A stretch of 64,000 bases of DNA. It comes from Nyssa sinensis. Lineage: Eukaryota > Streptophyta > Magnoliopsida > Cornales > Nyssaceae. The notes under the pieces were generated by a model. The model did not search any database. It was not told where the DNA came from and was given only the letters and a program-made list of their open reading frames with translations. The stretch spans positions 50,366,501-50,430,500 of the forward strand of contig CM018032.1 in assembly GCA_008638375.1 (NCBI GenBank), written 5' to 3'. Both the position numbers and the translations under genes were made by a program. Every line of letters begins with the position of its first letter. The stretch's first letter is position 1. Positions 32,101-39,100 of this stretch are shown here, one piece after another.

Positions 32101-34863
32101 TTGGTATGAATTTTTGAGCTGTTGACTGTTAACACAATTGACCAGATCTTCACTCCTATATATAAGCTCGACTGGTGGTTTGACTAAGCTATTTGATTGT
32201 TTGTTCTGGAGACAAGTCCCAATCCAATGGAAAGTTGCACCATAATCACATCTCTCAGCAGAGAAATTACATTCAATTAAAAAAGAGAAAAAAAATTAGA
32301 AATCCAAAAACAAAGACCAGAAGAATATTATTTGACTTATACTCCCCGGGGGGATTTTCAAAATTGATGGTTTTACCCTGAATGTGGTTCAAATGTGTTA
32401 TTTTTTCTTAAATACTTGTGGATTATGTTAAGTGTTTGGGTGTGGAATTGTCTATTTGTCTATGTTCAAAATTGTTACTCTTTCAAGAATATTGTTGCAT
32501 ATGATAAATGTTATTCATAATAAAGATTATTTAGTTGTTATTCATGGTTTAATGCTACCTACTGTAGGGGTCTGTTCAAGAAGTGGCATCTGTAGATAGT
32601 TCAAGTTTGACATCAATTGATCGGATATGTGAGGAGAACATCCAACTGTTCATGAGGTAATTATTCAACCATATATTTCGTAGCCTGGGTTTTTTTCTAA
32701 CTCTCCAAGTATTTAAAACCTCCATGTTAGGCATCATTCAGAACTTTGGGTTTTCTTTGAGTTTGTTTTGCAAGTCAAACATGTCTCTGGCATACTGATG
32801 CTAATGGAACCATTAAAGATTCTGAAGGAAAAAAAAGAAGCCAGAGATAGTAAAAGGGGTGTCATCAATTTTCTGATCATGCATTACATGTTATGAATCA
32901 GAACACGAGGAACATGCTTTGAAGATTTCAATTTTCAGGTTTATATGGATACTTAAAAGCATGGGTAGAGTTAAGACATGGAATGCATTTTTTGAAATGT
33001 TTGGTAAATTTGTGCCAGTGAGAATACAGATTAAGAAAACATTATTTAAGGTCTTTTGTAACATAATCATGAAAGCATTCTCATAACTCACTAGAATTAG
33101 AAAAACAGGCTAAATAGTACATAGTGACATCCACTGTAATGAGAAATACTATGGCACAATGATAAGATTGTTCCATTGTGACTTAGAGGCTATGAGGCAT
33201 AGACACGTCCCAGACATATGTCAGATATGAGAAAAGAGTGTCCAAATTTTTTTTATTTTTTCTGAATTTCAGACATGTCCTAGAACACATTTGGGACACG
33301 TTTTGGACACTCTTTTTTTTGTTGTTTTTTTGAGATTTTTCCATCTTTTTCTCTTGTTCTCCTCTTCTTCTTTTTTCGGTTATATATATATATAATAATA
33401 ATAATAATTAGAAAATTTGTTTTAAGACTAAAGGAAGTCATTTTTGAATTTTTTGAATGATTTTATTATTTTGATTTCTTTATAATAATGTTGTGATTTG
33501 TATTTTTATGATAATTTTGATTGAAATAATTTTAGATTTTTATTATATGGTCATATAAAAAATATAAATTTATAAATATATATTAAACGTGTCCCTGACG
33601 TATCCATGTCCTACTGTTCTAAAAAATATCGTCCGTGTCGTATTAGCTTGGATGTCACGAGTTTGAGTTGTGGAAATAGCCTCTTCTTTCACAGGATAAG
33701 GTACATTTAACTCTTCCCAAACCTTCTTGTGGTTGGAGACACATGCACTTAGACTACCCTTGTATCCGCCACAACTCGTAATGGTTTTTAGATCTAAGCA
33801 CGACACCTCATTTGAGATCTCCAACTGAGACCCAATAATCAGCAGTGCACTTTAAGTGTATGCTTTTAATGTATAGTTTGTGGTTCATTATCTGAGGACC
33901 ATGTGAAATTGTATTAAAATTAAGTAATTCACGAGATGCAATTTCTGATAAATTACAATCATTCCTGTCAAAATTGTTGAAATGAAACTGCAAAGAACTT
34001 GAATTTCTGCAATGGTATATTCCCAAAAATACCAATTTGAATGCACTTTCATGAATGATTTTTGCTGTCTTCCACTTCAACCATTGGTAAAAGGGGAAAT
34101 TAATTACCATGACTAATCAAACAGCTAATGGTTTTTGCTGTCTGAAGTTGATGATCTTTGTGGGGAGTGGCATTGTTATTGGGCTACCTGAGCTGTCAAG
34201 TGTCAAGTGATTGCATATTCTTTCCTTGTGAGAGAAGTCCTTGTTGGAGGACACTCAATCACGCCATTTGGTTATGTCTGACGGTATCTTTATTAAAACT
34301 GGCATACATGTCTAAAAAACATCAACCCATCTTTTGTTCTCACTTTTATAGATCAGCTAGATCAGATTTTTTTTGCTTAGCTACACTCTTCAGTACTTAT
34401 TTTCTCTCCTTATCTCATTGAGTTCAATGCAATTAAGGAGAAAAATGGGTGGTTTGGATAACTGATAAATACATAATCAATTTTTTTTCTAGTAAGTATA
34501 ATCACTTAAATCATTTTGAGTTGTTTTTGTTTGATTTTGCTCATTAAGGTGCTCCTCCGAATTGAATAAATTCAAATTTGTCTACAGATGCGAGGCACAC
34601 ATACAGAAGGAGAATGAGTTAAAACAGACGGTAGGTAAAATTGTGTTCATAAGATGCTTGAGATACATCGCCATATGATTATGGCATGATTGCTTTTGAG
34701 TGTCCATCCATAATATAATCATTTTGTTTCTGTTGTTGGAATGAAATAGGTCGAAGCATTAGAGAAGGAGTTGGAGGAAACCAAAAGGAAGTGTGTTCAG
34801 CTTTCTTCTCACCTGGAAAATCAGAGGAAGCAAAAATTTTTGAAACAAACAGAAAAGGTTTGA
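3073..34863 (+). CDS. MORC1: MORC-family GHKL ATPase (Microrchidia), C-terminal 456 residues in 12 exons
   Basis: Exons: 3073-3151, 3285-3413, 10192-10290, 11312-11419, 11653-11802, 21116-21208, 21583-21634, 21714-21825, 30511-30814, 32568-32656, 34588-34630, 34750-34863 (TGA). All junctions are GT-AG and phases agree throughout. Order of parts: end of the ATPase module ([19 protein letters not shown]), S5-like domain (residues about 27-250, with [43 protein letters not shown] and [13 protein letters not shown]), [19 protein letters not shown], a G/Q/P-rich linker with three IIGLSA-like repeats (275-375), and a C-terminal coiled coil (about 395-456). Plant MORCs act in the nucleus with the RNA-directed DNA methylation machinery to compact and silence transposons; MORC1/CRT1 also affects immunity. 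Subgroup assignment rests on the coiled coil and linker. The ATP-binding N-terminus is outside the window. No exon is broken, so the gene is probably functional despite its introns. Confidence 0.93.
3285..3413 (+). CDS. MORC1: MORC exon B (start of S5-like domain)
   Basis: 43 codons containing [16 protein letters not shown] and [13 protein letters not shown]. Acceptor ACAG, donor GTTTAT. Separated from exon A by a short 133-bp intron. Confidence 0.92.
3601..3868 (+). repeat. Au-type SINE, tandem dimer
   Basis: A tRNA-derived SINE with box B GGTTCGAGTCG at 3652-3662, followed 115 bp later by a second copy (box B at 3767-3777) that lacks the box A end. Both copies share the 'acatctaaacctccctg' and 'gtggcgggagcct' blocks. 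The resemblance to the angiosperm Au SINE family is from memory. It lies in the 6.8-kb MORC intron in sense orientation. Confidence 0.7.
3893..4345. repeat. Possible degenerate hAT-like repeat (GGCG/GCCTC-rich)
   Basis: Begins TAGTGTTGTCAAAGGCG, a start common in plant hAT-like MITEs, and carries repeated 'gaggcg' and 'gcctca' words. The right end (near 'gtcgccttgcttttcaagc') is not a clean inverted copy, so limits are tentative. Confidence 0.3.
4733..5108. mobile_element. hAT-type MITE, family copy 1
   Basis: 376 bp with ends CTATGAAG...CTTCTTAG and GGACAC-rich subterminal sequence on both sides. Flanked by a perfect 8-bp duplication GTTATTAG (4725-4732 and 5109-5116). The AT-rich core matches the copies at 16373 and 33190. 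An 8-bp duplication is the hAT signature. No coding capacity. Confidence 0.82.
5117..5670. repeat. Intron segment rich in CCGGTT/AACCGG words
   Basis: Contains many direct and inverted 'accggttt' and 'ggttcaactggttgaaccgg'-like words around an AT-rich centre. This resembles a decayed DNA-transposon end, but I cannot define both ends or a target duplication. Confidence 0.3.
5671..7930 (+). other. MORC intron sequence without recognised features
   Basis: Only short chance reading frames occur here. The stretch 6160-6260 has imperfect copies of 'ctggttgtgaacca' and 'tggtgaacctgg', but no element could be defined. Confidence 0.5.
7931..9300 (-). pseudogene. RTE-type LINE reverse-transcriptase remnant
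   Basis: Read leftward, the blocks are a Lys-rich region ([18 protein letters not shown]) with [14 protein letters not shown] (9280-9089), then [12 protein letters not shown] (near 8980), then [20 protein letters not shown] followed by WLTNLF and [10 protein letters not shown] (8909-8715). These match the linker and early RT of plant RTE-clade LINEs, including the GPDG-IPIEVW motif decayed to RPYG. Further left, 8590-8140 holds decayed 3' segments. Stops and frameshifts abound; it is dead. It lies antisense in the 6.8-kb MORC intron and contains the poly-C run. Confidence 0.72.
8080..8107 (+). repeat. Poly(C) tract of 28 bases
   Basis: Twenty-eight consecutive C residues, preceded by CCCCTA. 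The complementary strand is a G-run able to form a G-quadruplex. The length may be inexact because such runs are hard to sequence. Confidence 0.9.
9301..10191 (+). other. Rest of the MORC intron
   Basis: The first 250 bases may continue the RTE LINE (faint '[15 protein letters not shown]'-like reading on the minus strand). The remainder is AT-rich intron leading to a T-rich tract and acceptor CTAG at 10191. Confidence 0.4.
10192..10290 (+). CDS. MORC1: MORC exon C ([12 protein letters not shown] block)
   Basis: 33 codons containing [20 protein letters not shown] and FDDDEE, the most conserved block of the MORC S5-like domain. Donor GTATGT. Confidence 0.95.
10291..11311 (+). other. MORC intron, 1.0 kb, no recognised feature
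   Basis: AT-rich sequence with normal splice signals and no protein-like block or clear inverted ends. Confidence 0.6.
11312..11419 (+). CDS. MORC1: MORC exon D ([11 protein letters not shown] block)
   Basis: 36 codons, [11 protein letters not shown] to SYRIRYSLR. Acceptor ATAG, donor GTGACC. Confidence 0.94.
11653..11802 (+). CDS. MORC1: MORC exon E ([11 protein letters not shown] block)
   Basis: 50 codons with [40 protein letters not shown] and the end ATASKE. Acceptor GCAG, donor GTACAA. Confidence 0.94.
12037..15650 (-). pseudogene. L1-type LINE remnant (ORF1 piece, RT, zf-RVT), split by an hAT-like element
   Basis: Read leftward: ORF1-like sequence (15650-15000, with '[16 protein letters not shown]'), RT start (near 14980 and 14050), a decayed FVDGRQI block (about 13950), [13 protein letters not shown] as the RT active site (FADD changed to FVDD, about 13600), zf-RVT-like 3' blocks (12774-12298) and a 3' end 'ggcacccaagagggtgaac' before a T-run at 12037. 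The endonuclease is missing and stops are frequent. An 858-bp insertion sits at 14058-14915. The LINE is antisense in the 9.3-kb MORC intron. Non-LTR elements copy themselves by target-primed reverse transcription; this one cannot. Confidence 0.78.
14058..14915. mobile_element. Non-autonomous hAT-like element, 858 bp
   Basis: Terminal inverted repeats contain GGATCAAAATTTCGTTTCG exactly on both ends, preceded by CAA on the left and CAG in the inverted right end. The flanks carry a perfect 8-bp duplication GATAGGCC (14050-14057 and 14916-14923). The inner region is very AT-rich, with extra GAAACG/CGTTTC words near both ends like subterminal transposase sites, and has no open reading frame of note. 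The LINE reading continues across the site if the element is skipped. Confidence 0.88.
15651..16372 (+). other. MORC intron sequence between LINE and MITE
   Basis: AT-rich. No gene, inverted ends or repeats recognised. Confidence 0.5.
16373..16755. mobile_element. hAT-type MITE, family copy 2
   Basis: 383 bp, ends CTATGAAGCACGGACAC and, inverted from the right, TTAAGAAGCATGGATACGG. Flanked by a perfect 8-bp duplication GATGGGGG (16365-16372 and 16756-16763). The right side carries a GTGTC/GTGTCC simple-repeat run. The core is clearly the same as copy 1. Confidence 0.88.
17103..17149 (+). repeat. (TC)n microsatellite
   Basis: About 22 TC units ending in a TTTC interruption, in the 9.3-kb MORC intron. 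Confidence 0.95.
17160..19058 (-). pseudogene. L1-type LINE remnant: ORF1 tail, endonuclease, 3' end
   Basis: Read leftward: a 232-codon open block (19058-18360), acidic and Arg/Glu-rich at its end, is the ORF1 tail or inter-ORF linker. Then the AP-endonuclease: [17 protein letters not shown] (about 18355), a QET motif in '[12 protein letters not shown]', [23 protein letters not shown] (about 17930) and ATSDHFPL (about 17680). After about 17550 the text jumps to a LINE 3' terminal segment, so the RT core is deleted. The end is at a 'gcacccataaacaaaaag' motif near 17200. Several stops and frame changes are present. Confidence 0.8.
19140..19450 (+). pseudogene. LINE RT fragment, + strand
   Basis: Decayed RT N-terminal region: [28 protein letters not shown], then [26 protein letters not shown] and DFRLISFVG. 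The GPDGF segment between EEEVV and FFQRCW is deleted. It lies back to back with the minus-strand LINE at 17160-19058 and is cut at an A-rich joint near 19460. Confidence 0.7.
19455..19860 (-). repeat. LINE 3'-end-like fragment
   Basis: Minus-strand reading holds short blocks ([15 protein letters not shown]) and the + strand begins with a short A-rich tract, as in reversed LINE 3' ends. Assignment is weak. Confidence 0.35.
20014..20114 (+). repeat. Composite microsatellite (TA)n-(GA)n-(GACA)n
   Basis: A TA run (to about 20045) is followed by a GA run and then GACAGA units, about 100 bp in all. Confidence 0.93.
20385..20790 (+). repeat. Degenerate tandem repeat, period about 180 bp
   Basis: The word 'gtgcgaaaaatgtccgagtg' recurs in diverged form near 20393, 20571 and 20750. 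Each is followed by a 'gatcgac/gatggac' word and, in the first two units, by 'cacctctttt.tact' and 'gtcgggtgttatgtga'-like text. Confidence 0.6.
20810..21115 (+). repeat. Tandem duplication of the intron 3' end, including the splice acceptor
   Basis: Two adjacent copies of about 153 bp (20810-20962 and 20963-21115) start 'aaatgcagcc.cttcggtg', share 'gaagtatacttaattttaaa' and end in TTTAG before GTTT. The second is the true acceptor of MORC exon F. The first leaves a decoy acceptor at 20950-20951, followed by a remnant of exon start (GTTTTTGTTTC). Using the decoy would soon reach an in-frame TGA. Confidence 0.82.
21116..21208 (+). CDS. MORC1: MORC exon F (GFIKEAP...YHKNRLIR)
   Basis: 31 codons with [17 protein letters not shown] and [10 protein letters not shown]. 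Acceptor TTAG (second copy of a tandem duplication), donor GTATGT. Confidence 0.95.
21583..21634 (+). CDS. MORC1: MORC exon G (PYWKVTSDG)
   Basis: 52 bases encoding [17 protein letters not shown] and the first base of a Gly codon. Donor GTATGC. Confidence 0.93.
21714..21825 (+). CDS. MORC1: MORC exon H ([19 protein letters not shown])
   Basis: Encodes the invariant MORC block [18 protein letters not shown] and ends within the Trp codon of MDYW. Donor GTGTGT. Confidence 0.95.
22170..22792 (+). pseudogene. 5'-truncated LINE 3' end with poly(A) tail
   Basis: A zf-RVT domain is visible ([17 protein letters not shown], about 22336-22390), followed by [17 protein letters not shown] and the terminal '[11 protein letters not shown]' block. 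It ends in 'ttaatgaaattcctttacttatcac' text and a 14-base A tract at 22779-22792. It is in sense orientation in the 8.7-kb MORC intron. Confidence 0.82.
22978..24396 (-). pseudogene. LINE 3' half (RT thumb, zf-RVT), left of the copia insertion
   Basis: Read leftward: SSYLGLPFG (about 24350), [19 protein letters not shown] (about 24000), [22 protein letters not shown] (about 23830), [17 protein letters not shown] and a zf-RVT-like [18 protein letters not shown] (about 23340). It ends at a T-run near 22979-22987. The reading continues into 29370-29760 on the far side of the copia element, so this is one LINE split in two. Several stops; not functional. Confidence 0.82.
24397..24577 (-). repeat. 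3' LTR of the copia element (181 bp)
   Basis: Starts TGAAACCAAG and ends TCTGTAACA on the + strand. Same length as the partner at 29189. Confidence 0.97.
24578..24592 (-). other. Polypurine tract of the copia element
   Basis: The minus strand reads GCTTGAGGGGAAAG directly before the 3' LTR, the normal primer for plus-strand synthesis. Confidence 0.85.
24641..25786 (-). pseudogene. Copia RT C-terminal part and RNase H
   Basis: From 25786 leftward: [18 protein letters not shown], the RT active site YVDDIVITG (about 25540-25515), [46 protein letters not shown] (RNase H) and [17 protein letters not shown] at about 24878 sits where a Trp is usual (CEIMW), then the frame continues to [28 protein letters not shown] and a stop at about 24641. 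The first 30 codons are out of frame with the family, marking a frameshift near 25715. Confidence 0.9.
25819..28299 (-). pseudogene. Copia gag C-terminus, protease, integrase and RT N-terminus (826-codon open block)
   Basis: Order: end of Gag with a CCHC knuckle ([14 protein letters not shown], about 27960-27915), protease ([13 protein letters not shown], where the usual D-S-G-A has become D-Y-G-A), GAG-pre-integrase ([28 protein letters not shown]), integrase core ([33 protein letters not shown]), then a Pro/Ser-rich linker and RT start ([32 protein letters not shown]). The frame breaks at about 25845 by a 1-base gain. It is in the same frame as the gag block at 28309 but separated by one TAG. 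The protease Ser change should impair processing. Confidence 0.93.
28309..29091 (-). pseudogene. Copia gag N-terminal part
   Basis: The open block reads through the leader into Gag; the likely Gag Met begins [15 protein letters not shown] (about 28698). Next come [20 protein letters not shown] (UBN2-type Gag), [17 protein letters not shown] and [14 protein letters not shown]. It stops at TAG 28309-28311, where other copia Gags keep Gln; the following block is in the same frame. Confidence 0.88.
29177..29188 (-). other. Primer-binding site of the copia element
   Basis: Minus strand TGGTATCAGAGC, directly at the inner edge of the 5' LTR. Confidence 0.93.
29189..29369 (-). repeat. 5' LTR of the copia element (181 bp)
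   Basis: TGAAACC...TAACA on the + strand. It differs from the 3' LTR at four positions: G/A in 'cagcct[g/a]tatat', A/C and C/A in 'ctaga[a/c]taat[c/a]ct', and C/A in 'tatgt[c/a]tat'. Confidence 0.97.
29370..29760 (-). pseudogene. LINE RT segment, right of the copia insertion
   Basis: Read leftward from 29690: [18 protein letters not shown], then a [15 protein letters not shown] active site (F-A-N-D in place of F-A-D-D) and [17 protein letters not shown], ending at the CATGC target site where the 22978-24396 part takes over. This is the upstream half of the same dead LINE. Confidence 0.85.
29761..30510 (+). repeat. MORC intron with a possible decayed DNA element (30040-30465)
   Basis: 'gaagctggcaatttaa' followed by 'agagggggcaaac' on the left, and 'attgaggggggccaac' plus 'ggtagctcaag' on the right, are roughly inverted. 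The AT-rich core resembles plant hAT MITEs with GGGGC-type subterminal words. No target duplication found. Confidence 0.35.
30511..30814 (+). CDS. MORC1: MORC exon I (linker with IIGL repeats)
   Basis: 101 codons after completing the split Trp: [13 protein letters not shown], then a Q/P/G-rich linker with HIIGLSA, PIIGLAA and PITGLAS spaced 18 and 35 residues apart. Low-conservation region in the family. Donor GTAAGT. Confidence 0.92.
30815..31865 (+). other. MORC intron, first 1 kb
   Basis: No gene. The segment 31340-31710 has 'gaattgcgaattggg' and 'cgttccccataccataacg' words near its ends and may be a decayed DNA element, but no TIR pair could be fixed. Confidence 0.4.
31866..32019 (-). 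repeat. Au-type SINE, minus orientation
   Basis: On the minus strand: 'gtaaggttgctccattgtga', box B-like 'gggttccaagtcg', 'ggtaaggctgcgtacat' and a terminal 'gtgcactgagctagccc'. It shares these blocks with the SINE dimer at 3601-3868. Not a functional tRNA gene. Confidence 0.78.
32568..32656 (+). CDS. MORC1: MORC exon J (start of coiled coil)
   Basis: [19 protein letters not shown] followed by [10 protein letters not shown] and a split Arg codon. Donor GTAATT. Confidence 0.92.
33150..33775 (+). repeat. Au-type SINE interrupted by a MITE
   Basis: The left piece 33150-33189 (aatgataagattgttccatt) and the right piece 33647-33775 (gtcacgagtttgagttgtgg, 'ggataaggtacat') join into a normal SINE when 33190-33646 is skipped. 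Confidence 0.68.
33190..33646. mobile_element. hAT-type MITE, family copy 3 (nested in a SINE)
   Basis: 457 bp, starts CTATGAGGCATAGACAC and ends GTCCGTGTCGTATTAG. The flanks are CTTAGAGG and CTTGGATG, 6 of 8 identical, as expected for an old 8-bp duplication. The AT-rich core with 'attatatggtcatataaaaa' is shared with copies 1 and 2. More diverged than the others. Confidence 0.72.
34588..34630 (+). CDS. MORC1: MORC exon K (coiled coil)
   Basis: (R)[14 protein letters not shown]. Acceptor ACAG, donor GTAGGT. Confidence 0.9.
34750..34863 (+). CDS. MORC1: MORC terminal exon (coiled coil and stop)
   Basis: [20 protein letters not shown] followed by [17 protein letters not shown] and TGA at 34861-34863, with a second stop (TAA) directly after. 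The predicted end matches the length of the family's C-terminus. A further donor (AAG/GTTTGA) is possible but no downstream exon is seen. Confidence 0.9.
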   Translation, partial: VEALEKELEETKRKCVQLSSHLENQRKQKFLKQTEKV

Positions 34864-35556
34864 TAAACTTGTCTCAACAAATGTGTATCACTCAACGGGA
34901 CTCGAACTGGATAACAGTCCATCCGTCAGTCCAAGAAAAAGAAAGAAAGAAAGAAAAAAGAAACTTTGTAAATTAGGCAGGAGGGTTAATGCTTCAACAT
35001 TTTTATTTGATTTCTCTTTGGGAACCATATTTATCTGGGCAATTTCTTGGTTAATATACAAAAACCTGGATGTGTGTATTGAAATTGAAAGTAGGATGTG
35101 TCGGTCTCCTGGAAATTAGCAGCTTTGAAGGAGTGATTTATTTTTAGAATATCATTTGATGCGTTTAGGTAAAATTCAAGTGCACTGATCAAATCTCTCT
35201 CTCTCTTCCTCCTGTTTTAGGATGATTTTTTTTTTTGGAAGTGTTAAAAGATGATCTTGCAAAATCATCATTCTACTTTAAATAGGATTTGAGGGAATAT
35301 TTTTTGCTTTTTTTGATTTTTCAAGAGGGGGTTGTCAATGAATTTAGCCGTCTGTGAGCATCTGGTTAAGAAGCTTTTCGCTTGGTTACCAGTAACATGA
35401 ACCAAGGTTGAACATATATTTGAAGTTCAATTGGGAAACAAGTCAAGCTTGAACCACTGAAGTGAAAAAATGGTTACAGATTAGGTCTTTTATTAAACTT
35501 GCATAAAGTTTAATAGAGGCGCTCAAATGAAACCAATGAATTATTAAAAAATATTA
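34864..35556 (+). other. MORC 3' UTR and downstream spacer
   Basis: Follows the stop with T-rich and A-rich text, including a GAAA run at 34937-34964. No single strong polyadenylation signal stands out. No other gene seen before the Mutator-like element. Confidence 0.5.
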
Positions 35557-35942
35557 GAGTTAGTTATACTTTTATTTTCTATGATTTTTGACGATGGTAA
35601 TATCTCTTCGGTAGTTTTTAAATCTAACCGTCTCCTGTGCCAGTGTTGTAGCTAAAGTGTTGTCAGTTAAATGAAAAAGTAAAAATATTAAATTACCCTC
35701 GCCATTAAATATTATGAAATACTAAAAGTCAAATTATACTTACTTTCCAACCCTCTCTCTCATCCCATCGTCTCTCTCGCATTTTTGTCATTGCACGCTG
35801 CCCACAATTGTCAACTGTTGTTGCCCTCCTGTCACCGATTGTCATCAGCCGTTGTCGATGGTCACCTGTCGTCTCCGATCATCACCCACTGAGATCGCTA
35901 ACATTTTTGTCGTGGAGAGGAATAGGAACGGAATAGAGAGAA

Positions 35943-36110
35943 TGTTAGAATTAGGAAATTTATTCTTAGTCTTTATTTATGTTTCTATTTTAGGTCATGT
36001 TGACCATTTATTATTCTCTTTTTATTTTCTTCCCTTATTTAGTTAGGAATGTATTGTATATATATGAGGTTGAAGTAATAAGAAAAATAACTTTTTTCAA
36101 ATCTCTTTTC
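35943..36110 (+). repeat. 5' LTR of copia arm A
   Basis: Begins TGTTAGAATTAGG and is followed by a decayed primer site GGTATTAGAGCC (36111-36122). The exact right end is uncertain (36099 or 36110). Its first 100 bases match the inverted fragment at 40939-41040. Confidence 0.75.
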
Positions 36111-36122
36111 GGTATTAGAGCC

Positions 36123-39100
36123 TAAGAAAGCTCTCTTTCTCTCTCTCCTTAATCTTGCCTACCCACCCCCCTCACCCAGCCATTGTCGCACCACACCTAG
36201 CCCCTGCTGCACCAGCTAGCTCTTGCCCCAGGCCTTCGCAACCTCAGTCGCCCATCACAGCTTTATTGCGGACCACAGGCAACTTCTCCAACAGGGTCGG
36301 TGACCACCCATGACCTCCCAGGACCTTCCTAGTCCTTCGCGCAGCCTCAATGTTGCACTTATTGGTCTCATTGGCCCATCTATGATGTGTTAGAGCCTCT
36401 CCGTGCTCCTTTTCTGTGTCTGGGTAGCCGAGTGTCTGGCTGCCCGTGTCTGGTAAGCCGTTCTTTGTCCAGCTGTGGTTCTTTTGTTGCCGATTCATTA
36501 TCCGGCTTTGTTTCTCGTCTGTTCGTTCCAGTTTTGTTTTAGATCTATCTCATAGCTAATTTAGGTAAGGATATTGTTCCTGCTGATCGTCCGGCTCTTG
36601 TGGTTGCTTGTCCGGATCTCTCTCTTGCCCAGCATACACTAGCTTAACGCGTCACGAGTGTGTTATTAGAATGGAAAAAAACTTTCATGTTTGGTCTTGC
36701 TCTTTCTGCCTCTTCCTTGGTGGAAAATGCAAGATCGGGTGGATTCTTGGAAAAATGCTGAAGCCGTCTGAATTTGACCCCACGTTTGAACAATGAGATA
36801 TGGACAACTGTATCATTTTGAGTTGGATGTTCAACTCGATCGAGTAGAGGATTTATAATATGTTCATGTATCATGAGACTGTCCATAGTCTGCAGTTTAC
36901 CTTGTCTAAGATGTATGCTCATGCACACTGTGATTCTCGAATTTTTGAGCTTTATCGAGATATATCTCATGCCTCCCAAGCCACCTTGGGCCTATTGGTT
37001 GTTGACTTCTTTGGTTATCTCCAGACTAGATGGGAGAAGTTGGCTCAGTATAAGCCCCTTAGTGACTTTACCATTGATGGTGATGTTGAGTCCACATGTC
37101 TTGATCGTAGGCATACATATCAATTTCTAATGGGCTTGAAACCTGAGTTTGAGGCTCTTAGGGCTCAAATTTTGAACATCTCTCCTATGCTTTCTCTTTA
37201 CAAGGCATTTGCTATTGTGGATGATGATGAGCGCCGGCACTGTCTTATTCCTCCGACACCGACTTCACAGATTGAGATGTCTCCTCCTGTTCTCGATTAG
37301 ATGGCCTTTACTGCTTTTTCGGGCTCTCGTCTGGCAGGTAACCGTCCTTATTGTCAGCACTGCCACAAGCCCGGCCATGTCATTGATCACTGCTTTGATC
37401 TCCATCTTGAGTTAAAGTAGGGTTATTCCAAGAACCGGAACCAAGGGAATCAGGGGAACCGAGACCGAGGAAAATAGGCTCCTTGTACAGGTGCCATTGT
37501 AGAGACTGCACCCGTTCCAGCCATTTCAGATTATAGTCAGCTTCAGGCACAGATCGCTCAGCTTCAGTCACATCTTGGCTTAGGTCCTACTCCTCCGGGG
37601 ACTACCTCATTTTCCAGTCCCACGGCTACATTTGCTACATGTATCCTTACTGCTCAGGCCATCCCACTTGGATTTTGGATTCTGGAGCTAATAATCACGT
37701 GACTGGTGAGTTATCCACTTTGTCTTCTCCAGTTACCTCTGTTGTCCAGTCTATTCGTATTGTAGATGGGTTATCTATCCAGATCAGTAGTTAGGGTGAT
37801 GCAGTCATGTCTTCAGATAACACTCTTCCTTCTATTTTCCATGTCCCTAATTTTGCTTACAATCTTCTCTCTATCGGTTTGCTTGCAAAAAATCTTAATT
37901 GTGCTGTGATTTTTCTACCCGATCGTTATCTCTTGCGGGACCTGACTTTGAAGAAGATTTTTGGCAGGGGATATAAGCGCGATGGACTCTATTACTTTGG
38001 AGACCCTCTGTCATTCAAAGTATTATTATCTAGTTTTCAAGCGTTTATTTTGCCTATTTTGATCCTTCTATTTTTTCTCTTAAAACTTTAGATTTGTGGC
38101 ATGCCCGTTTAGGACATACAAACTTTCAATATTTATGTTGGCTTTTTCTGCTTTTGAATAAAGCATGCAAGAATTTTAAATGTAAATGTGTGGTTTGTGA
38201 ATTGTCAAAACATACTCGCACTACTTATATTCCTCGCATGCATCATGCACCGTCTGCCTCTGATCTTATTCATTTTGATGTATGGGGTCCTTCTCTAGTT
38301 GTTGTTTTATCTCAGCACCATTATTATGTCACTTTCATTGATGATTATACTCGTTGTACTTGGGTTTATCTTATGAAGAAAAAATCTAAAGTGTTTTCAT
38401 ACTTTACTAACTTTTTACAAATGATCAAAACCTACTACAATACTATTGTTCGGAATATTAGGTTCGATAATGGTCGAAAGTATATCTCTCATAAGTTTAG
38501 GTGTGAGCTTAACAAAAGTGGTATCCTCTAGCAAGTTACCTGTCCTTATACTCCTGAGTAGAATGGTGTAGCAGAACGTAAGAACCGTCACATCATGTCT
38601 GTTGTTCGGTGTCTTTTGTGTGGGATGGGGGTACCCAAATATTTCTAGCATATGGTTGTTCTCACAACCACTTACCTTATGAATCGTACTCCCAGTCGGA
38701 TACTACAAGGTAAGGCCCCTGTACATATCTTTCGGCCTGTTGGCACATTTTTTTCTCTTACACTTCGTGTCTTCAGGTGTACATGTTTTGTTCAAAATTG
38801 TAGCCCTTCTTGTACTAGACTTGATGATAAGGCCATTCGGTGCATCTTCTTAGGGTATTCTAGCATGTCTAAAGGGTATCGTTGTTATGATCTGATTACT
38901 GGTTATATCTATCATTCATTGGATGTTACTTTTTTGGAAACTATTCCTTTCTTGTTAGGTCCTTCTTCCTTGTCGGGACCTGTTGTGGAGATTCCCCCAG
39001 AGAAAAATTCCTTACTTCCTCGTCCGGCTCTCATTCTTGAGCCTCCTCCGATGTCCTCTTCTTCACTTCCTAGCAGGTCCCCTCCTCCGGTAACCACTAT

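Noticed and set aside
34883..35119. Small gene after MORC
   Set aside because: Lys-rich frame comes from a GAAA simple repeat in the MORC 3' UTR; no domain.
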